This document shows positions 8,512 to 17,905 of a DNA stretch of 64,000 bases, piece by piece. Both the position numbers and the translations under genes were made by a program. The notes below the pieces were generated by a model. It saw only the letters and a program-made list of their open reading frames with translations, did no database searches and was not told the origin of the DNA. The stretch lies in assembly GCF_005280585.1 (NCBI RefSeq), contig NZ_SZVO01000009.1:62001-126000 (forward strand), given 5' to 3'. Every line of letters begins with the position of its first letter. Within the stretch, counting starts at the first letter, position 1. This DNA is from Dyadobacter frigoris. GTDB lineage: Bacteria; Bacteroidota; Bacteroidia; Cytophagales; Spirosomataceae.

Positions 8512-9753
8512 TTATTCAAACTCTTTACGAAGGATATCCAGAATATCTTCGACGGTATTTTCTTCTAAATCTGTCCGTCGAACAAGTTCTTCTTTGTTAA
8601 GCGCTAAAACACTTTTAGCGGTATCCAATCCTATTTTGTGCAGTTCACTGATCATCCATGCATCGATTTCATCAGAGAATTCCGAAAGATCTACATCTTC
8701 GTCATTATGCTCTTCGATATCACGGAATACATCAATTTCCATACCAACCAGTTTGCCTGCCAGTTTAATATTCTGGCCGCCTTTTCCGATTGCAAGCGAA
8801 ACCTGATCGGGTTTCAAAAATACCGATACGCGTTTTGCCTCGCGGTCAATCTGCATCGAACTTACTTTTGCCGGACTCAATGCCCTGCTTATAAGCAGTT
8901 CAAGATTTTCAGTATAATTGATAACGTCGATGTTCTCATTACCAAGCTCACGAACGATTGAGTGGATTCTTGAACCTTTCATACCCACACACGCTCCAAC
9001 CGGATCGATGCGGTCATCGTATGATTCAACAGCCACTTTTGCACGCTCACCTGGTTCACGCACTACTCTTCTCACAGCGATAATCCCATCATAAATTTCA
9101 GGAATTTCTACTTCAAACAAGCGTTCAAGGAACACAGGAGAAGTTCTGGATAAAGTAATTTTTGGTGTGCCATTATTCATTTCCACTTTATGGATCACCG
9201 ATTTTACGGATTCTCCTTTACGGAAACGGTCTTTGGAGATTTGCTCTGTACGTGGAAGAGAAAGTTCATTTCCTTCACCGTCCATAATGATTACTTCATG
9301 ACGCAACGTTTGGTATACTTCACCTGTAATCATTTCGCCCACCTGATCCTTGTATTTTTCGTACATGATCTCCTTCTCCATATCTTTAATTTTCTGGATA
9401 AGGGTCTGGCGTGCTGTCTGAACCAGCCTGCGGCCAAATTCAACCAGCTTCACTTCCTCAGCAACTTCTTCACCTACTTCAAAGTCAGTCTGAATTTTCC
9501 TGGCTTCTGCAAGAGGTATTTTGTTGTAATCCCAAATATCTTCTGAGTTGTCGTCGACAATTTCACGGGTGCGCCACATTTCAAGGTCACCACTTTCCGG
9601 GTTAATGATTACATCAAAATTATCATCAGTGCCGTATTTTTTACGAATCATGGTACGAAACACTTCTTCCAAAACGCTGATCATCGTAGGACGATCAATG
9701 TTTTTAGAGCTTGCAAACTCCGCGAATGACTCAATTAATATTCCGCTATCCAT
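8512..9753 (-). CDS. nusA: Transcription termination/antitermination factor NusA
   Basis: NusA binds RNA polymerase and nascent RNA and modulates pausing, termination and antitermination. The 413-residue protein has the expected order: an N-terminal polymerase-binding domain (1-125, starting MDSGILIESFAEFASSKN), an S1 domain (about 135-200, with GEVYQTLRHEV), and two KH domains (about 205-350; GACVGMKGSRIHSI and LAIGKGGQNIKLA carry the GxxG-type loops). A short acidic C-terminal extension with one helix-hairpin-helix-like repeat (IGLDTAKSVLALNKEEL) replaces the two acidic repeats of E. coli NusA. It lies 82 bases behind rimP and 78 bases before infB, the standard bacterial order. Confidence 0.98.
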   Translation of the reverse strand: MDSGILIESFAEFASSKNIDRPTMISVLEEVFRTMIRKKYGTDDNFDVIINPESGDLEMWRTREIVDDNSEDIWDYNKIPLAEARKIQTDFEVGEEVAEEVKLVEFGRRLVQTARQTLIQKIKDMEKEIMYEKYKDQVGEMITGEVYQTLRHEVIIMDGEGNELSLPRTEQISKDRFRKGESVKSVIHKVEMNNGTPKITLSRTSPVFLERLFEVEIPEIYDGIIAVRRVVREPGERAKVAVESYDDRIDPVGACVGMKGSRIHSIVRELGNENIDVINYTENLELLISRALSPAKVSSMQIDREAKRVSVFLKPDQVSLAIGKGGQNIKLAGKLVGMEIDVFRDIEEHNDEDVDLSEFSDEIDAWMISELHKIGLDTAKSVLALNKEELVRRTDLEENTVEDILDILRKEFE

Positions 9754-9835
9754 TGTTATGCTTAAGAATATTTGCTGATACTAAGTTATACATAATATAT
9801 AATTTCCTGCAAACCAGATTAATGATTAATCTGAG

Positions 9836-10324
9836 TTATAAGTTTTTAAACGAGATTTCTACCATTGCTTTCGAGATTTGATCCGTAGGGATATCCCGTT
9901 TCAGCAAAGCTTCATCCAAAGGTATTTTTGATTTTTTCTTAGGCTCCGGCAATTGAAGTTTTATTTCATCTTCTTTTGCTTCAATTAACTGACCCGAAAT
10001 TATCTCTCCTGTTTTTAAAGTCACCTTTAAATTTCTACCCAGGTTTTTCAAATATTGGCGAAGCAGAACCAGAGGCTGATCCAGGCCGGGAGAAGAAACT
10101 TCCAGGGTATATGCCTCAGCGAAAACTTCCAGTTCTTCAAGTTGTTTTGCGAGCCTGCGGCTAATGGATGTACATTCCTGAATTGTAATACCTTCGTCTT
10201 TATCAACGAGAATGATTACTTTCTGACTTGTTTTAGAAGCCTTAACCTGAATATCCACCAGAAAATAATTGCCTTCCTCCATAAACGGAGCCAGCAAAAC
10301 TTCCAAATGTTCTTTTATTGTCAT
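9836..10324 (-). CDS. rimP: Ribosome maturation factor RimP
   Basis: RimP assists maturation of the 30S subunit. The protein has the alpha/beta N-terminal domain (IKEHLEVLLAPFMEEGNYFLVDIQV, read in two parts) with the hallmark SPGLDQPL at about 98-105, and a C-terminal Sm-like barrel (about 110-160). I chose the ATG at 10324 over a frame start 33 bases earlier, because MTIKEHLEVL is the usual family start and the earlier codons would add an odd MIPFFICSTSY leader. It is the first gene of the rimP-nusA-infB operon, with a well-matched promoter at 10398-10429 on the same strand. Confidence 0.95.
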   Translation of the reverse strand: MTIKEHLEVLLAPFMEEGNYFLVDIQVKASKTSQKVIILVDKDEGITIQECTSISRRLAKQLEELEVFAEAYTLEVSSPGLDQPLVLLRQYLKNLGRNLKVTLKTGEIISGQLIEAKEDEIKLQLPEPKKKSKIPLDEALLKRDIPTDQISKAMVEISFKNL

Positions 10325-10397
10325 GTAAGATGTACTACAAATAAAAAAGGGGATCAAATACCCCCCTCAATCAACCGATCAAACTCGAATTATTATG

Positions 10398-10429
10398 CAA
10401 ATGTAAAACTTTTTTATGATTTGTACAAA
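10398..10429 (-). promoter_or_regulatory. Primary sigma promoter of rimP-nusA-infB
   Basis: On the minus strand there is TTTG (10429-10426), a 20-base spacer, then TACATTTG (10405-10398). This matches the Bacteroidota housekeeping pattern TTTG-N19-21-TAnnTTTG. The inferred start of transcription is near 10391, about 65 bases upstream of the rimP ATG. Confidence 0.7.
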
Positions 10430-10465
10430 CTCTGAGTGAAGTGTTCTTTATTCAAAGTGTTCCTC

Positions 10466-10473
10466 TATTTTTG
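10466..10473 (+). promoter_or_regulatory. Candidate -7 element for the EEP-family gene
   Basis: TATTTTTG fits the TAnnTTTG pattern and lies 27 bases before the GTG start. The matching upstream TTTG box is poor, so this is a weak call. Confidence 0.35.
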
Positions 10474-10499
10474 TAAAAGCACTGAAATCATATTGTATT

Positions 10500-11597
10500 G
10501 TGAAAGGATTGAAAGGTTTTTTTTGGTTTTTGTTTAAGTGTTTCGCCGTTTATAGTTTACTGGTTTATGCTTTAACGTTCTGGGTGCCTTCGTCCCACTG
10601 GTTGCCGGGGTTTTTAATGATGTCTTTTCCGGTTACGGTGCTGATCAACATTGGCTTTGTAATTTTCTGGTTATTGGTTGATTCAAAAAAAGCGCTGGCC
10701 CCGCTGTTTTTAATTTTCCTGTCCGGTATTTTCCTTGACAGAACTTATCAATTCAAGAAAGATGTTATTGATTTAAGTACGAAAGAGAACAAAAAGAAAG
10801 TTTTTAAAGTGCTTAATTATAATGTTTTTGGATTCTGGATCAGGCCGGACCATTCCAGAGCCGACGATGCCGAAACTAACAAAATGAAAAAGTGGATCGT
10901 TGATCAGGATGCTGATGTACTTTGTATGCCGGAATTTAATAATGAAGATTACAGATCTGATTTCAGAATCGTTGAATTTCTCAGAAAATCGGGGTATCGA
11001 TATTCTAACATGCTGGATAATAGAAAGATGAAGGATGGGACAACTTTTAAAACATTGGCCATGTTTTCAAGATATCCCATTATAAATCATAAGGAAAATC
11101 CTACCGAGGCACAGAACGGACTTATGTATATTGATATTGCAGTTGGAAAAGATACGCTCAGAGTGGTGGGTGTGCATCTGTATTCGATGTCGTTAAGGCT
11201 TTCAAAACTGGTTAGCCAGAAGGAAATGTCCGGTATCAAAAAAGAGACAAGGGGAACGTTATCGCAAATGAAAAAGGGATTTATTGCCAGGGTATCGGAG
11301 ACGAAAATTCTTGAAAAATGGATTAAAGAATCTCCCTATGCAATAATTTTATGTGGTGATTTTAACGAAACGCCTTATAGTTATGTTTATGGAAAATGCA
11401 GGAAATTATTAAATAATGCTTTTGAAACAAGGGGAGAAGGGTTTGGTTTTTCATTCAACCACCTTCCTTATTTTATTCGCATCGATAATCAGTTTTATGA
11501 TGATAAAAAACTGGACGCACGTGATTTTAAGACTTTTAACAAAATAAAATATTCCGATCACTACCCTTGTCTGGGTACGTACCAGTTCAAAATATAG
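10500..11597 (+). CDS. Membrane-anchored endonuclease/exonuclease/phosphatase family protein
   Basis: The first 90 residues contain about three hydrophobic helices (7-28, 38-62, 66-82). The remainder is an EEP fold: KVLNYNVFGFW opens the domain with the conserved Asn, DVLCMPEFN carries the metal-binding Glu, VVGVHLYS the catalytic His, ILCGDFNETPYS the Asp/Asn pair, and KYSDHYPCLGTY the terminal catalytic Asp-His. The full metal-dependent phosphoesterase set is therefore present. Comparable Bacteroidota proteins sit in the inner membrane with the catalytic domain probably outside, but the substrate is unknown (phosphodiester in lipid, sugar or nucleic acid). The start codon is GTG. It is divergent from the rimP operon and ends at a shared bidirectional terminator. 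Confidence 0.88.
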   Translation: MKGLKGFFWFLFKCFAVYSLLVYALTFWVPSSHWLPGFLMMSFPVTVLINIGFVIFWLLVDSKKALAPLFLIFLSGIFLDRTYQFKKDVIDLSTKENKKKVFKVLNYNVFGFWIRPDHSRADDAETNKMKKWIVDQDADVLCMPEFNNEDYRSDFRIVEFLRKSGYRYSNMLDNRKMKDGTTFKTLAMFSRYPIINHKENPTEAQNGLMYIDIAVGKDTLRVVGVHLYSMSLRLSKLVSQKEMSGIKKETRGTLSQMKKGFIARVSETKILEKWIKESPYAIILCGDFNETPYSYVYGKCRKLLNNAFETRGEGFGFSFNHLPYFIRIDNQFYDDKKLDARDFKTFNKIKYSDHYPCLGTYQFKI

Positions 11598-11626
11598 ACT
11601 GATAAGCAGAACTTTTAGCAACGTAT

Positions 11627-11671
11627 AAAGAAAGGGGTTGGAGGCCAATATAGCTTCCAACCCCTTTCTTT
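11627..11671. terminator. Bidirectional terminator
   Basis: A perfect 16-base inverted repeat (AAAGAAAGGGGTTGGA / TCCAACCCCTTTCTTT) with a 13-base loop lies between the convergent EEP gene and the DUF4907 gene. A/T-rich ends allow termination on both strands. Confidence 0.85.
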
Positions 11672-11691
11672 GTATTTTAAACCTCTTCGGT

Positions 11692-12051
11692 TCAGTGCTG
11701 GAAAGTAATTCCCATGCTATCCAGTTCCTCTGCTGAAACGGCTGGTGGCCAGATACCCTTTTCGAGCTTACTCTTCACCAGTCCCGCAGTTTTCAGCGCC
11801 TCTTCTTCTGATTTAAACCCTGCATTGCCTTGCACGCCGGGAATAAACTTTTGCTCGATTACAGGAATTGTATCCTGGTATATCCGATATCCCCATTCCG
11901 CTGAATCCAGCGGAATGGCAGCTACCTTGAAATTGCGAAGACCTTCGCTGTCAGAGCTTATTTTATCACCTTTGTGGAAAAATAAATAAGCTGCACCAGC
12001 GAAGGCCAAAATGCAAATCAGAGCAATTTTTATGATTGACTTTTTCGTCAC
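11692..12051 (-). CDS. DUF4907 family exported/anchored protein
   Basis: This is a 119-residue protein with one N-terminal hydrophobic helix (about 6-25), acting as signal or anchor. The rest carries the DUF4907 pattern: WGYRIYQDTIPVIEQ, then the PGVQGNAGF turn, the helix EEEALKTAGLV, and the ending PPAVSAEELDSMGI. Function is not known. The start is a GTG, 3 bases beyond the stop of the Kelch gene, so the two are translationally close and surely co-transcribed. In Bacteroidota this family commonly appears beside Kelch and DUF4270 lipoproteins, as it does here. It may be an envelope partner of the Kelch protein; that is inference. Confidence 0.8.
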   Translation of the reverse strand: MTKKSIIKIALICILAFAGAAYLFFHKGDKISSDSEGLRNFKVAAIPLDSAEWGYRIYQDTIPVIEQKFIPGVQGNAGFKSEEEALKTAGLVKSKLEKGIWPPAVSAEELDSMGITFQH

Positions 12052-12054
12052 GTC

Positions 12055-13092
12055 TTAGTTAACGTTGTCGTCGTCGTCATTCACAGCAGTTGGGTCAAAA
12101 CCCCAAAAGTCGTCAAAACGGCTTGAACCGGAAAGGCCTGTACCAAAATAACCAATGTTGTTTACTACAAAACCGGCTGCATAACCACGTGCCGATGGGA
12201 AAGGTGTTTTTTCCAACCAGATATCTGTAGTTGGGTCATATTCCCAAACATCTGAGTTACCTGCACCACCTACGATATAACCAAGATTGTTAATAACGAA
12301 TGTGAATGCACTTGAACGAAAGGTCGGAAATGTACCATTATCATCGTTAAATACAGTTTTCTGAGTCCACAAGCCTTTTCCTCCGTTACCTGCCGGTTCG
12401 AACTGGTACAAATCTCTTACGTTTGTTCCTGAGTTATTCGTACCAAAACCTACGTAAGCAATAGCACCAATGGTGAAGGTTGATGCACCTCTTCTTTTGC
12501 CACCAAGGAAAGTAGCCATTTCCGTCCATGTATCGGTAGCTGCGTTGTATTTGTATACATCCTGAAAATAACCAGCACTGCTAAAGCCCAGGCCTACATA
12601 ACCATTATCACCAACCGTGAACGCTGAAGCGTACTGACGTGGAACACCAGGAAAGTCAGCAATTGCTTTCCAGGTATTGGTAGAAGGCGTATATTGATAA
12701 AAATCTTTTTTATAACCGTTGTCTATTGTAGTAATACCGTCATATCCTGTTCCGACGTACGCTTTTCCTCCTGAAACGAATGCAACCGCATCATTTCTTG
12801 TAGTACCTGTAAATGGGGCAACCTGAGACCAGATTTTCGCTCCAGCGTCAAACGACCAGAAATCTTTTGCTCTTGCAACACTCTCACTTGTATAACCTGT
12901 ACCAATGTACCCGATGTTGTTGATCAAGAAGCTTACTGCTCCGTTACGCGGCGAACCACCAAAAGAAGGGACACCTTTTTTGTACCAATTTCCTACTTTA
13001 TCAGGATCGCTGTCGTTGTTACATCCGAATTGAAATAACGCGGTTGAAGCGATTAAAAGGGTTAACGATGACTTTTTTAAGGTATTAAACAT
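12055..13092 (-). CDS. Kelch-repeat beta-propeller lipoprotein
   Basis: From the ATG at 13092 the protein has a lipoprotein signal with Cys24 (STALFQFGC). An upstream in-frame start at 13134 would bury this signal and is rejected. About six Kelch-type repeats follow, each with a pattern like GYIGTGY...FWSFD, YVGTGYDG...FYQYTPSTNTWK, GYVGLGF...VYKYNAATDTWTEM, predicting one beta-propeller. The C-terminus is short and acidic (NDDDDN). The product is probably a cell-surface or periplasmic binding scaffold. It is followed 3 bases later by the DUF4907 gene and lies near a LytTR regulator and a DUF4270 lipoprotein, a recurrent Bacteroidota combination. The ligand is unknown. Confidence 0.9.
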   Translation of the reverse strand: MFNTLKKSSLTLLIASTALFQFGCNNDSDPDKVGNWYKKGVPSFGGSPRNGAVSFLINNIGYIGTGYTSESVARAKDFWSFDAGAKIWSQVAPFTGTTRNDAVAFVSGGKAYVGTGYDGITTIDNGYKKDFYQYTPSTNTWKAIADFPGVPRQYASAFTVGDNGYVGLGFSSAGYFQDVYKYNAATDTWTEMATFLGGKRRGASTFTIGAIAYVGFGTNNSGTNVRDLYQFEPAGNGGKGLWTQKTVFNDDNGTFPTFRSSAFTFVINNLGYIVGGAGNSDVWEYDPTTDIWLEKTPFPSARGYAAGFVVNNIGYFGTGLSGSSRFDDFWGFDPTAVNDDDDNVN

Positions 13093-13253
13093 GGAAAAAA
13101 TTCTGGTTTGACTAATTAATACAAATGAATACAAAAATCGAAGTAGACTAACGATAAAAAAAATAATTGCGATGAATTGGCCGATTGTGTAGATGAAGAC
13201 ACGTTTGGACCAAATTTACTGCAAACATAACATCTTGTTATTGCTTAGAGAAA

Positions 13254-13982
13254 TTATATATTTACTTTTTGCCGAAAAGTTTCATAATAGCCATCACTGA
13301 TCGGTACGGTATTGGCTCCTATTTTGATGCGCTGGCTCCTTATTATGTCTATTTTATCGATGGAAACAATATAAGATTTATGCACCCTGAAGAACTGATT
13401 TCCGGGTAATTTCTCTTCCAAAGCCTTCATGGTCATCCTTGTGACGACGGGGTTTATCTGACTGACAAAATAAATTTTCAGGTAATCTTTGAGTCCCTCC
13501 ACGTACGTCACATCCGAGAGTTTTATTTTTACCAAAGCGTAATCCGAGGTTACAAATAAATATTCCTGACTGGCTGACGGCTCATCCAACGGATAATTTC
13601 TCCTGTCACGCAGACTTAAAAGACTGAAAAGCTCATAAGCCTTATCAGCCGCTTTCCTGAAACGTTCCTTGTTTAAGGGCTTCAGCAAATAGTCCAGCAC
13701 ACTCAGGTTAAAAGCTTCTAACGCAAAATGTCCTTCTTTTGTTGTGATAATAACCCGGGTACTGTAAGAAATGCTTTCTAAAAATTTAAGCCCTGAAATA
13801 CCTGAATTTTCAATGTCTAAAAATAGAAGGTCTACTTTTTGCGTTCTAAGAATATCGACAGCATCCTCTGAGCTTTTGAATGCACCCGAAAGTTCAAAAA
13901 AAGGAATGCTGTTAATGTGTTGACTTAAAATTTCTAAATCAGGCTTATTACTATCAATTACAATACAATTAATCTTCCTCAT
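13254..13982 (-). CDS. LytTR-family response regulator
   Basis: From the ATG at 13982 the protein has 242 residues. The receiver domain begins MRKINCIVIDS and has the phospho-acceptor Asp56 (LLFLDIENS) and the Lys in YLLKPLNKERF. The LytTR DNA-binding domain spans about 140-240, with FVTSDYALVKI, VTYVEGLKDYLKIY and FFRVHKSYIVSIDKI. A longer reading from 14069 adds 29 residues unlike a receiver start. The one at 13982 is preferred. No histidine kinase is adjacent. It sits between the Kelch-DUF4907 pair and a divergent DUF4270 gene, so it could regulate these surface lipoproteins; nothing in the sequence proves it. Confidence 0.92.
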   Translation of the reverse strand: MRKINCIVIDSNKPDLEILSQHINSIPFFELSGAFKSSEDAVDILRTQKVDLLFLDIENSGISGLKFLESISYSTRVIITTKEGHFALEAFNLSVLDYLLKPLNKERFRKAADKAYELFSLLSLRDRRNYPLDEPSASQEYLFVTSDYALVKIKLSDVTYVEGLKDYLKIYFVSQINPVVTRMTMKALEEKLPGNQFFRVHKSYIVSIDKIDIIRSQRIKIGANTVPISDGYYETFRQKVNI

Positions 13983-14146
13983 ATGTACTTTAAAACGCAA
14001 TTTCGGATGTAATATATAGCTATACGAGCGAACTGGCAATTTTGTTGCATTTATTTTTGGTCTACACATTTTGCCTGTTTGTCTAATTCCTTTTGTTATT
14101 CAGGTTTATATCTGATATTTTTGCATTTTTACTGTTCTTGCGCTAA

Positions 14147-15553
14147 ATGAAATTGATTCGTTATTTTTCTAAAAGGGTTTTCACGCCGGTTTCCACCGTT
14201 TTTGCCGGCTTATATTTGTGCATATCAATGTCAGGCTGTCAATGGGGCGACGAAGTCGTTGCTCTTAAGCAGCAGAATCCCGATGATTTCATGGTTTTGT
14301 TTTCCGATACCAGTCTTGTGAAGCTGACAACGGTGGCAATGGATTCTGTCATGACGGGGTCTTCATCGCGCATGTTGGTAGGGCGATACGTAGATCCGTA
14401 TTTTGGTAAAATGCAGGCGGCCGCTTTTTTTCAGCCAGCATTTGTAAGTGCTTTGGGTATTCCTGATCTTGCTGTGTACGATTCACTCGTTTTTAAGGTG
14501 CCGTATGATAAATATTATTATGGTGATACAACGAAGGTTTCAAATTTTTCTCTGTATCCGCTAACTCAGGATATAACGCTGACGAGTTCGTTCTCAAATT
14601 TTAGTACCACGCCATTTGATGCAACTCCGCTTGGGAAAAAAAGTTTCGCTCCAACCCCGACAAGTGTTACACAGGCTGTAAGATTTAAATTGTCTGATGT
14701 TCTGGGGAAAAAGATTTTTGATTTAAGCGTTGCCAATCTTTTGACGTCAAATGAACAGTGGCTAGAGGTACTAAAAGGACTTGTGCTTATGTCAGATGCC
14801 AAAGACAACGGTTCGGTAGTAGGGTTCCAAAGTTTTAGTGACAGCACAGTAATAGAACTTCATTATCATACAGAACAACAAGATGGAGTTACCAGAGGCG
14901 TTGGGACGTTTAAGGTACAAGCAGAGTATAACCAAATTTTGGGAGATAGATCTGCTACAAATCTTGCGAAATTACCATTACTTAACAGCAGAAATTCATT
15001 GCCATCAGAACAGTCCGGAAATCAAGGGTATATACAGGGAGGTACAGGCATAATGCTAAGAGCTGATTTTCCAACTGTAAGAAATCTCAAATATGTTCAA
15101 TATTCAGTGCCAAACAGGGCATTTTTGAGAGTTACGCCCTTGCAACGTTCTATGGAATATCCGTATGCACCGCCCCAAACCTTGCATGTGTTTCTGGTCG
15201 ATAAATTCAATCAGTTTTATAGATCCGGAGGATTTCCAATTGGTTTGTCTGATCTTGCGAGCAAAGTTGTTACCGGAACTTTTATCAACGACATGATCAA
15301 TAACAAGCAATATTACCTTTTTGATGTAAGTGGCCAATTCACTACGATTCTTGCAAGTGCATCAGAAGAAACCAATGGGTTGATGTTTGTGACTTCGGCA
15401 CTGAATGGTGACCAGGGAAGAAGCTCATCTTTTCCAGAACTTAATAGCGAGTTTTCAAAAGGACTGACGCGTCTTGTAGTGGGAGATCAGCTACATCCAA
15501 GTGAGCCAGGTGTTAAGTTGGAATTGTATTACACAACGTACAAGGCGCCATAA
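14147..15553 (+). CDS. DUF4270 family lipoprotein
   Basis: This 468-residue protein has a lipoprotein signal ending at Cys31 (ISMSGCQWG). After it come the DUF4270 landmarks: DTSLVKLTTVAMDSVMT and RMLVGRYVDPYFGKMQAAAF. The remainder is predicted to be beta-rich. The family is confined mainly to Bacteroidota and has no established activity; members are thought to be surface-exposed. The gene is divergent from the LytTR regulator (164 bases between starts) and ends at a hairpin terminator. The nearby Kelch and DUF4907 genes commonly accompany this family. An adhesion or matrix role is possible but is inference. Confidence 0.88.
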   Translation: MKLIRYFSKRVFTPVSTVFAGLYLCISMSGCQWGDEVVALKQQNPDDFMVLFSDTSLVKLTTVAMDSVMTGSSSRMLVGRYVDPYFGKMQAAAFFQPAFVSALGIPDLAVYDSLVFKVPYDKYYYGDTTKVSNFSLYPLTQDITLTSSFSNFSTTPFDATPLGKKSFAPTPTSVTQAVRFKLSDVLGKKIFDLSVANLLTSNEQWLEVLKGLVLMSDAKDNGSVVGFQSFSDSTVIELHYHTEQQDGVTRGVGTFKVQAEYNQILGDRSATNLAKLPLLNSRNSLPSEQSGNQGYIQGGTGIMLRADFPTVRNLKYVQYSVPNRAFLRVTPLQRSMEYPYAPPQTLHVFLVDKFNQFYRSGGFPIGLSDLASKVVTGTFINDMINNKQYYLFDVSGQFTTILASASEETNGLMFVTSALNGDQGRSSSFPELNSEFSKGLTRLVVGDQLHPSEPGVKLELYYTTYKAP

Positions 15554-15586
15554 AATTGATTTGATTAAGAATATCCAAAAATAAAT

Positions 15587-15637
15587 AAAATTCCAGGTTA
15601 AAGTTTTCAGAAATCTGATTCTTTAATCTGGAATTTT
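15587..15637. terminator. Bidirectional terminator
   Basis: A 17-base inverted repeat (AAAATTCCAGGTTAAAG / CTTTAATCTGGAATTTT, one mismatch) lies between the convergent DUF4270 and leucine-rich repeat genes, followed by TTTT on the plus strand. Confidence 0.8.
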
Positions 15638-15708
15638 TTATTTGGTAATGTATTAAAATTCAGTGTTTTTTTATTTTGTTGAAATACTAAGAGAAAGCTC
15701 TTGTTTTT

Positions 15709-17865
15709 CTATTCCTTCAATACTTTTCTTACAGTTACTTCCCCGTTTTCTCCCGTAATCCTGATAAAATATAAACCTTTTAAATACTTGTTAAAGCTTA
15801 ATTGGTTAACCAACCCGGCATGCAGGCCCGCTTTGCCGGATTCAAAAACTTTTTTACCGGAAATATTAAAGATTTCCACTTTTTGAGATTCCGGCAGATT
15901 AGTCCGGATAAATAATTGATCGCTTACAGGGTTCGGATAAACCGTTACGGCATTTTGCAGATCGTCAAAATTTATACCAGCCATGCGACTGTATGCAAAC
16001 GAGCCGTCTTTATCAATCATTTTTAACCGGTAAAGATTTTCTCCGTTAACAGGATTTGGATGCAGGTAAGAATAATGCATCACCGTAGTGCTTTCTCCTC
16101 TGGCTGCAACAGTACCCAGCACCTGCCAGGTTTTTGCAGCATTATTGCTGTATTGTATTTCAAAACGATCACTTTCTGTCTCCGAAGCGGTACTCCATAA
16201 AAGCTGCGCAGCGGGTAATAAGTTATCCGTAATTTTCTTTTTTACCTCAAAACTGATCAGTGTAACCGGAAGTGCCGAGCAGGCTGAACTCACTTCCGAA
16301 ATTGATGCGCAACCGGCATTGTTATTTTCAATAATCGTATTTTCAGCAGTACTACTTATTAAAAAGGTACAAATTGGCTGTATGGCACAAATTTGCAAAA
16401 GCGTGTTATCTGATATATTGAGGTCTCCGGGAATACCCGAGAGTTTGGAAAGAGCACTGATATCTGTAAGTGCTTCATTACTCGAAATAGTTAAATCACC
16501 AGAAATAGTTGTCAGATTTTCAAGGCCATTTAAGCTGGTTAATAATGGATTGCCTACGATGCCTATATTCGTTATTCCGGTAGTGAGTTTTTCAATTCCT
16601 GTTAAATCAGTTAACGTCACATTTCCTTCAATCAATAGGAAACCGCCTATTGTTGTAAGATTATCAAGACCATTGAGATTTGTGATACCTGAGATTCCGA
16701 CAAGTGTAAAGTCGCCCCCAACCGTGGTCAATGCTTTTAGGCCTTCCAGCGATGTAAGCGGACTTACAAGTATTGTCATCGCATCTCCAGCTGTAGTCAA
16801 TTTTGAAAGGCTGCCGATATCGGCCAAAACGGGATTGTATAAAAATGAGATTTTTCCATCGACGGAGGTAAGGTTATCTAATCCATCAACTGAAATTATT
16901 GCAGGATTAAAGGTAACGGAAAGGTCTCCTTTTATTTCAGTAACACTGCTCAGGCCATTCAAATCCAGAAGATTTGTATTATTATCGACAAACAAACCAT
17001 TAATAACAGTAAGCTTGTCCAGGCCGGCGAAATGGAGAAGGTTGTCGTTGTGGGTAATATAAATTTCGTAGGTAACAGCTTCCAGCGCCCCAAGGCCAGT
17101 TAAATTAACCAGAGCATTATTCTTGCTGATAGTAAGCACTCTGCCAACCGAGGTAATTTTGGCAAGTCCGGTAAGATCTTGCAAACTGATATTTTCAAGT
17201 ATAGTCAAATCATCAGAAACCGAAGTAATATTGTGTAGTCCGGCTAATGAAAGTAATGCCGGATTGGTATCAATAATCAAACCGCCGCCGAGCGTCGTGA
17301 TGCTGCTAAATGCAGAAATGTCTGTTAGTAAAGGATTGGTTGAAACATAAATTCCAAACACAGAGGTTAAAGATGTGATTCCATTCAGGCTTGTTAAGGC
17401 TGCGTTATCTGCAATAAGAAAAGTGCCTCCGGTAGAAGCGAGTTTATCCAATCCGGACAAATTTGTAAGCAGTGGATTAGTAACTACACTCAGGCCTTTT
17501 CCAACTGTGACAATATTTCCCAGGCCTGTTAAGCTGGTCAAAGCCGGATTCTCTTCAATATCCAGCTCTCCTCCAACGGAAGCGATTTCATTTAGTCCAT
17601 CCAGGCTTGCAAGTAATGGATTGTCAATTATAGTAAGGTCTCCCGTTATTGTGGCAACAAAGTCCAGCAGTGAAAGATCTGTAATATCGGGACCTTCAAT
17701 AGTTAAATTGCCTTTTATTTCAGCTGTGACACAAGTACAATTCGCTTCCCGGAAATCTGTTATAGCTTGTTGTGAATTTAGGGTTATATCGCTTTGCAGA
17801 ACGCATTGACCAGCAGCGGAAAGAGATAAAAAAAGAAATGCAAAGAGCGCGTAAAGTTTTATCAT
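15709..17865 (-). CDS. Secreted leucine-rich-repeat protein with T9SS sorting domain
   Basis: This 718-residue protein begins with a signal peptide (about 1-19, ending SAAGQ). Residues about 50-520 form some 20 tandem repeats of 22-24 residues of receptor L-domain/LRR type, with units such as NPLLTSLDGLNEIASVGG and NAALTSLNGITSLTSVFG. They should build a beta-solenoid. A short Cys-containing cap follows (about 505-545), then a beta-sandwich region (about 550-640, WSTASETESDRFEIQYS) and a type A T9SS C-terminal sorting domain (about 645-718, VTVYPNPVSDQLF and GLYFIRI). It should be moved over the outer membrane by the Por system and attached to the surface or released. Repeats of this kind usually bind proteins or glycans. 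It is transcribed alone. Confidence 0.9.
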   Translation of the reverse strand: MIKLYALFAFLFLSLSAAGQCVLQSDITLNSQQAITDFREANCTCVTAEIKGNLTIEGPDITDLSLLDFVATITGDLTIIDNPLLASLDGLNEIASVGGELDIEENPALTSLTGLGNIVTVGKGLSVVTNPLLTNLSGLDKLASTGGTFLIADNAALTSLNGITSLTSVFGIYVSTNPLLTDISAFSSITTLGGGLIIDTNPALLSLAGLHNITSVSDDLTILENISLQDLTGLAKITSVGRVLTISKNNALVNLTGLGALEAVTYEIYITHNDNLLHFAGLDKLTVINGLFVDNNTNLLDLNGLSSVTEIKGDLSVTFNPAIISVDGLDNLTSVDGKISFLYNPVLADIGSLSKLTTAGDAMTILVSPLTSLEGLKALTTVGGDFTLVGISGITNLNGLDNLTTIGGFLLIEGNVTLTDLTGIEKLTTGITNIGIVGNPLLTSLNGLENLTTISGDLTISSNEALTDISALSKLSGIPGDLNISDNTLLQICAIQPICTFLISSTAENTIIENNNAGCASISEVSSACSALPVTLISFEVKKKITDNLLPAAQLLWSTASETESDRFEIQYSNNAAKTWQVLGTVAARGESTTVMHYSYLHPNPVNGENLYRLKMIDKDGSFAYSRMAGINFDDLQNAVTVYPNPVSDQLFIRTNLPESQKVEIFNISGKKVFESGKAGLHAGLVNQLSFNKYLKGLYFIRITGENGEVTVRKVLKE

Positions 17866-17905
17866 TTGTTGAGTTTATATTATAATTTATTAAAGGTATA
17901 AATAT

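Noticed and set aside
16088..17062. A 324-residue plus-strand frame opposite the leucine-rich repeat gene
   Set aside because: It mirrors the repeats of the sense gene and has a repetitive Ser/Pro/Val composition without a fold; antisense artefact.
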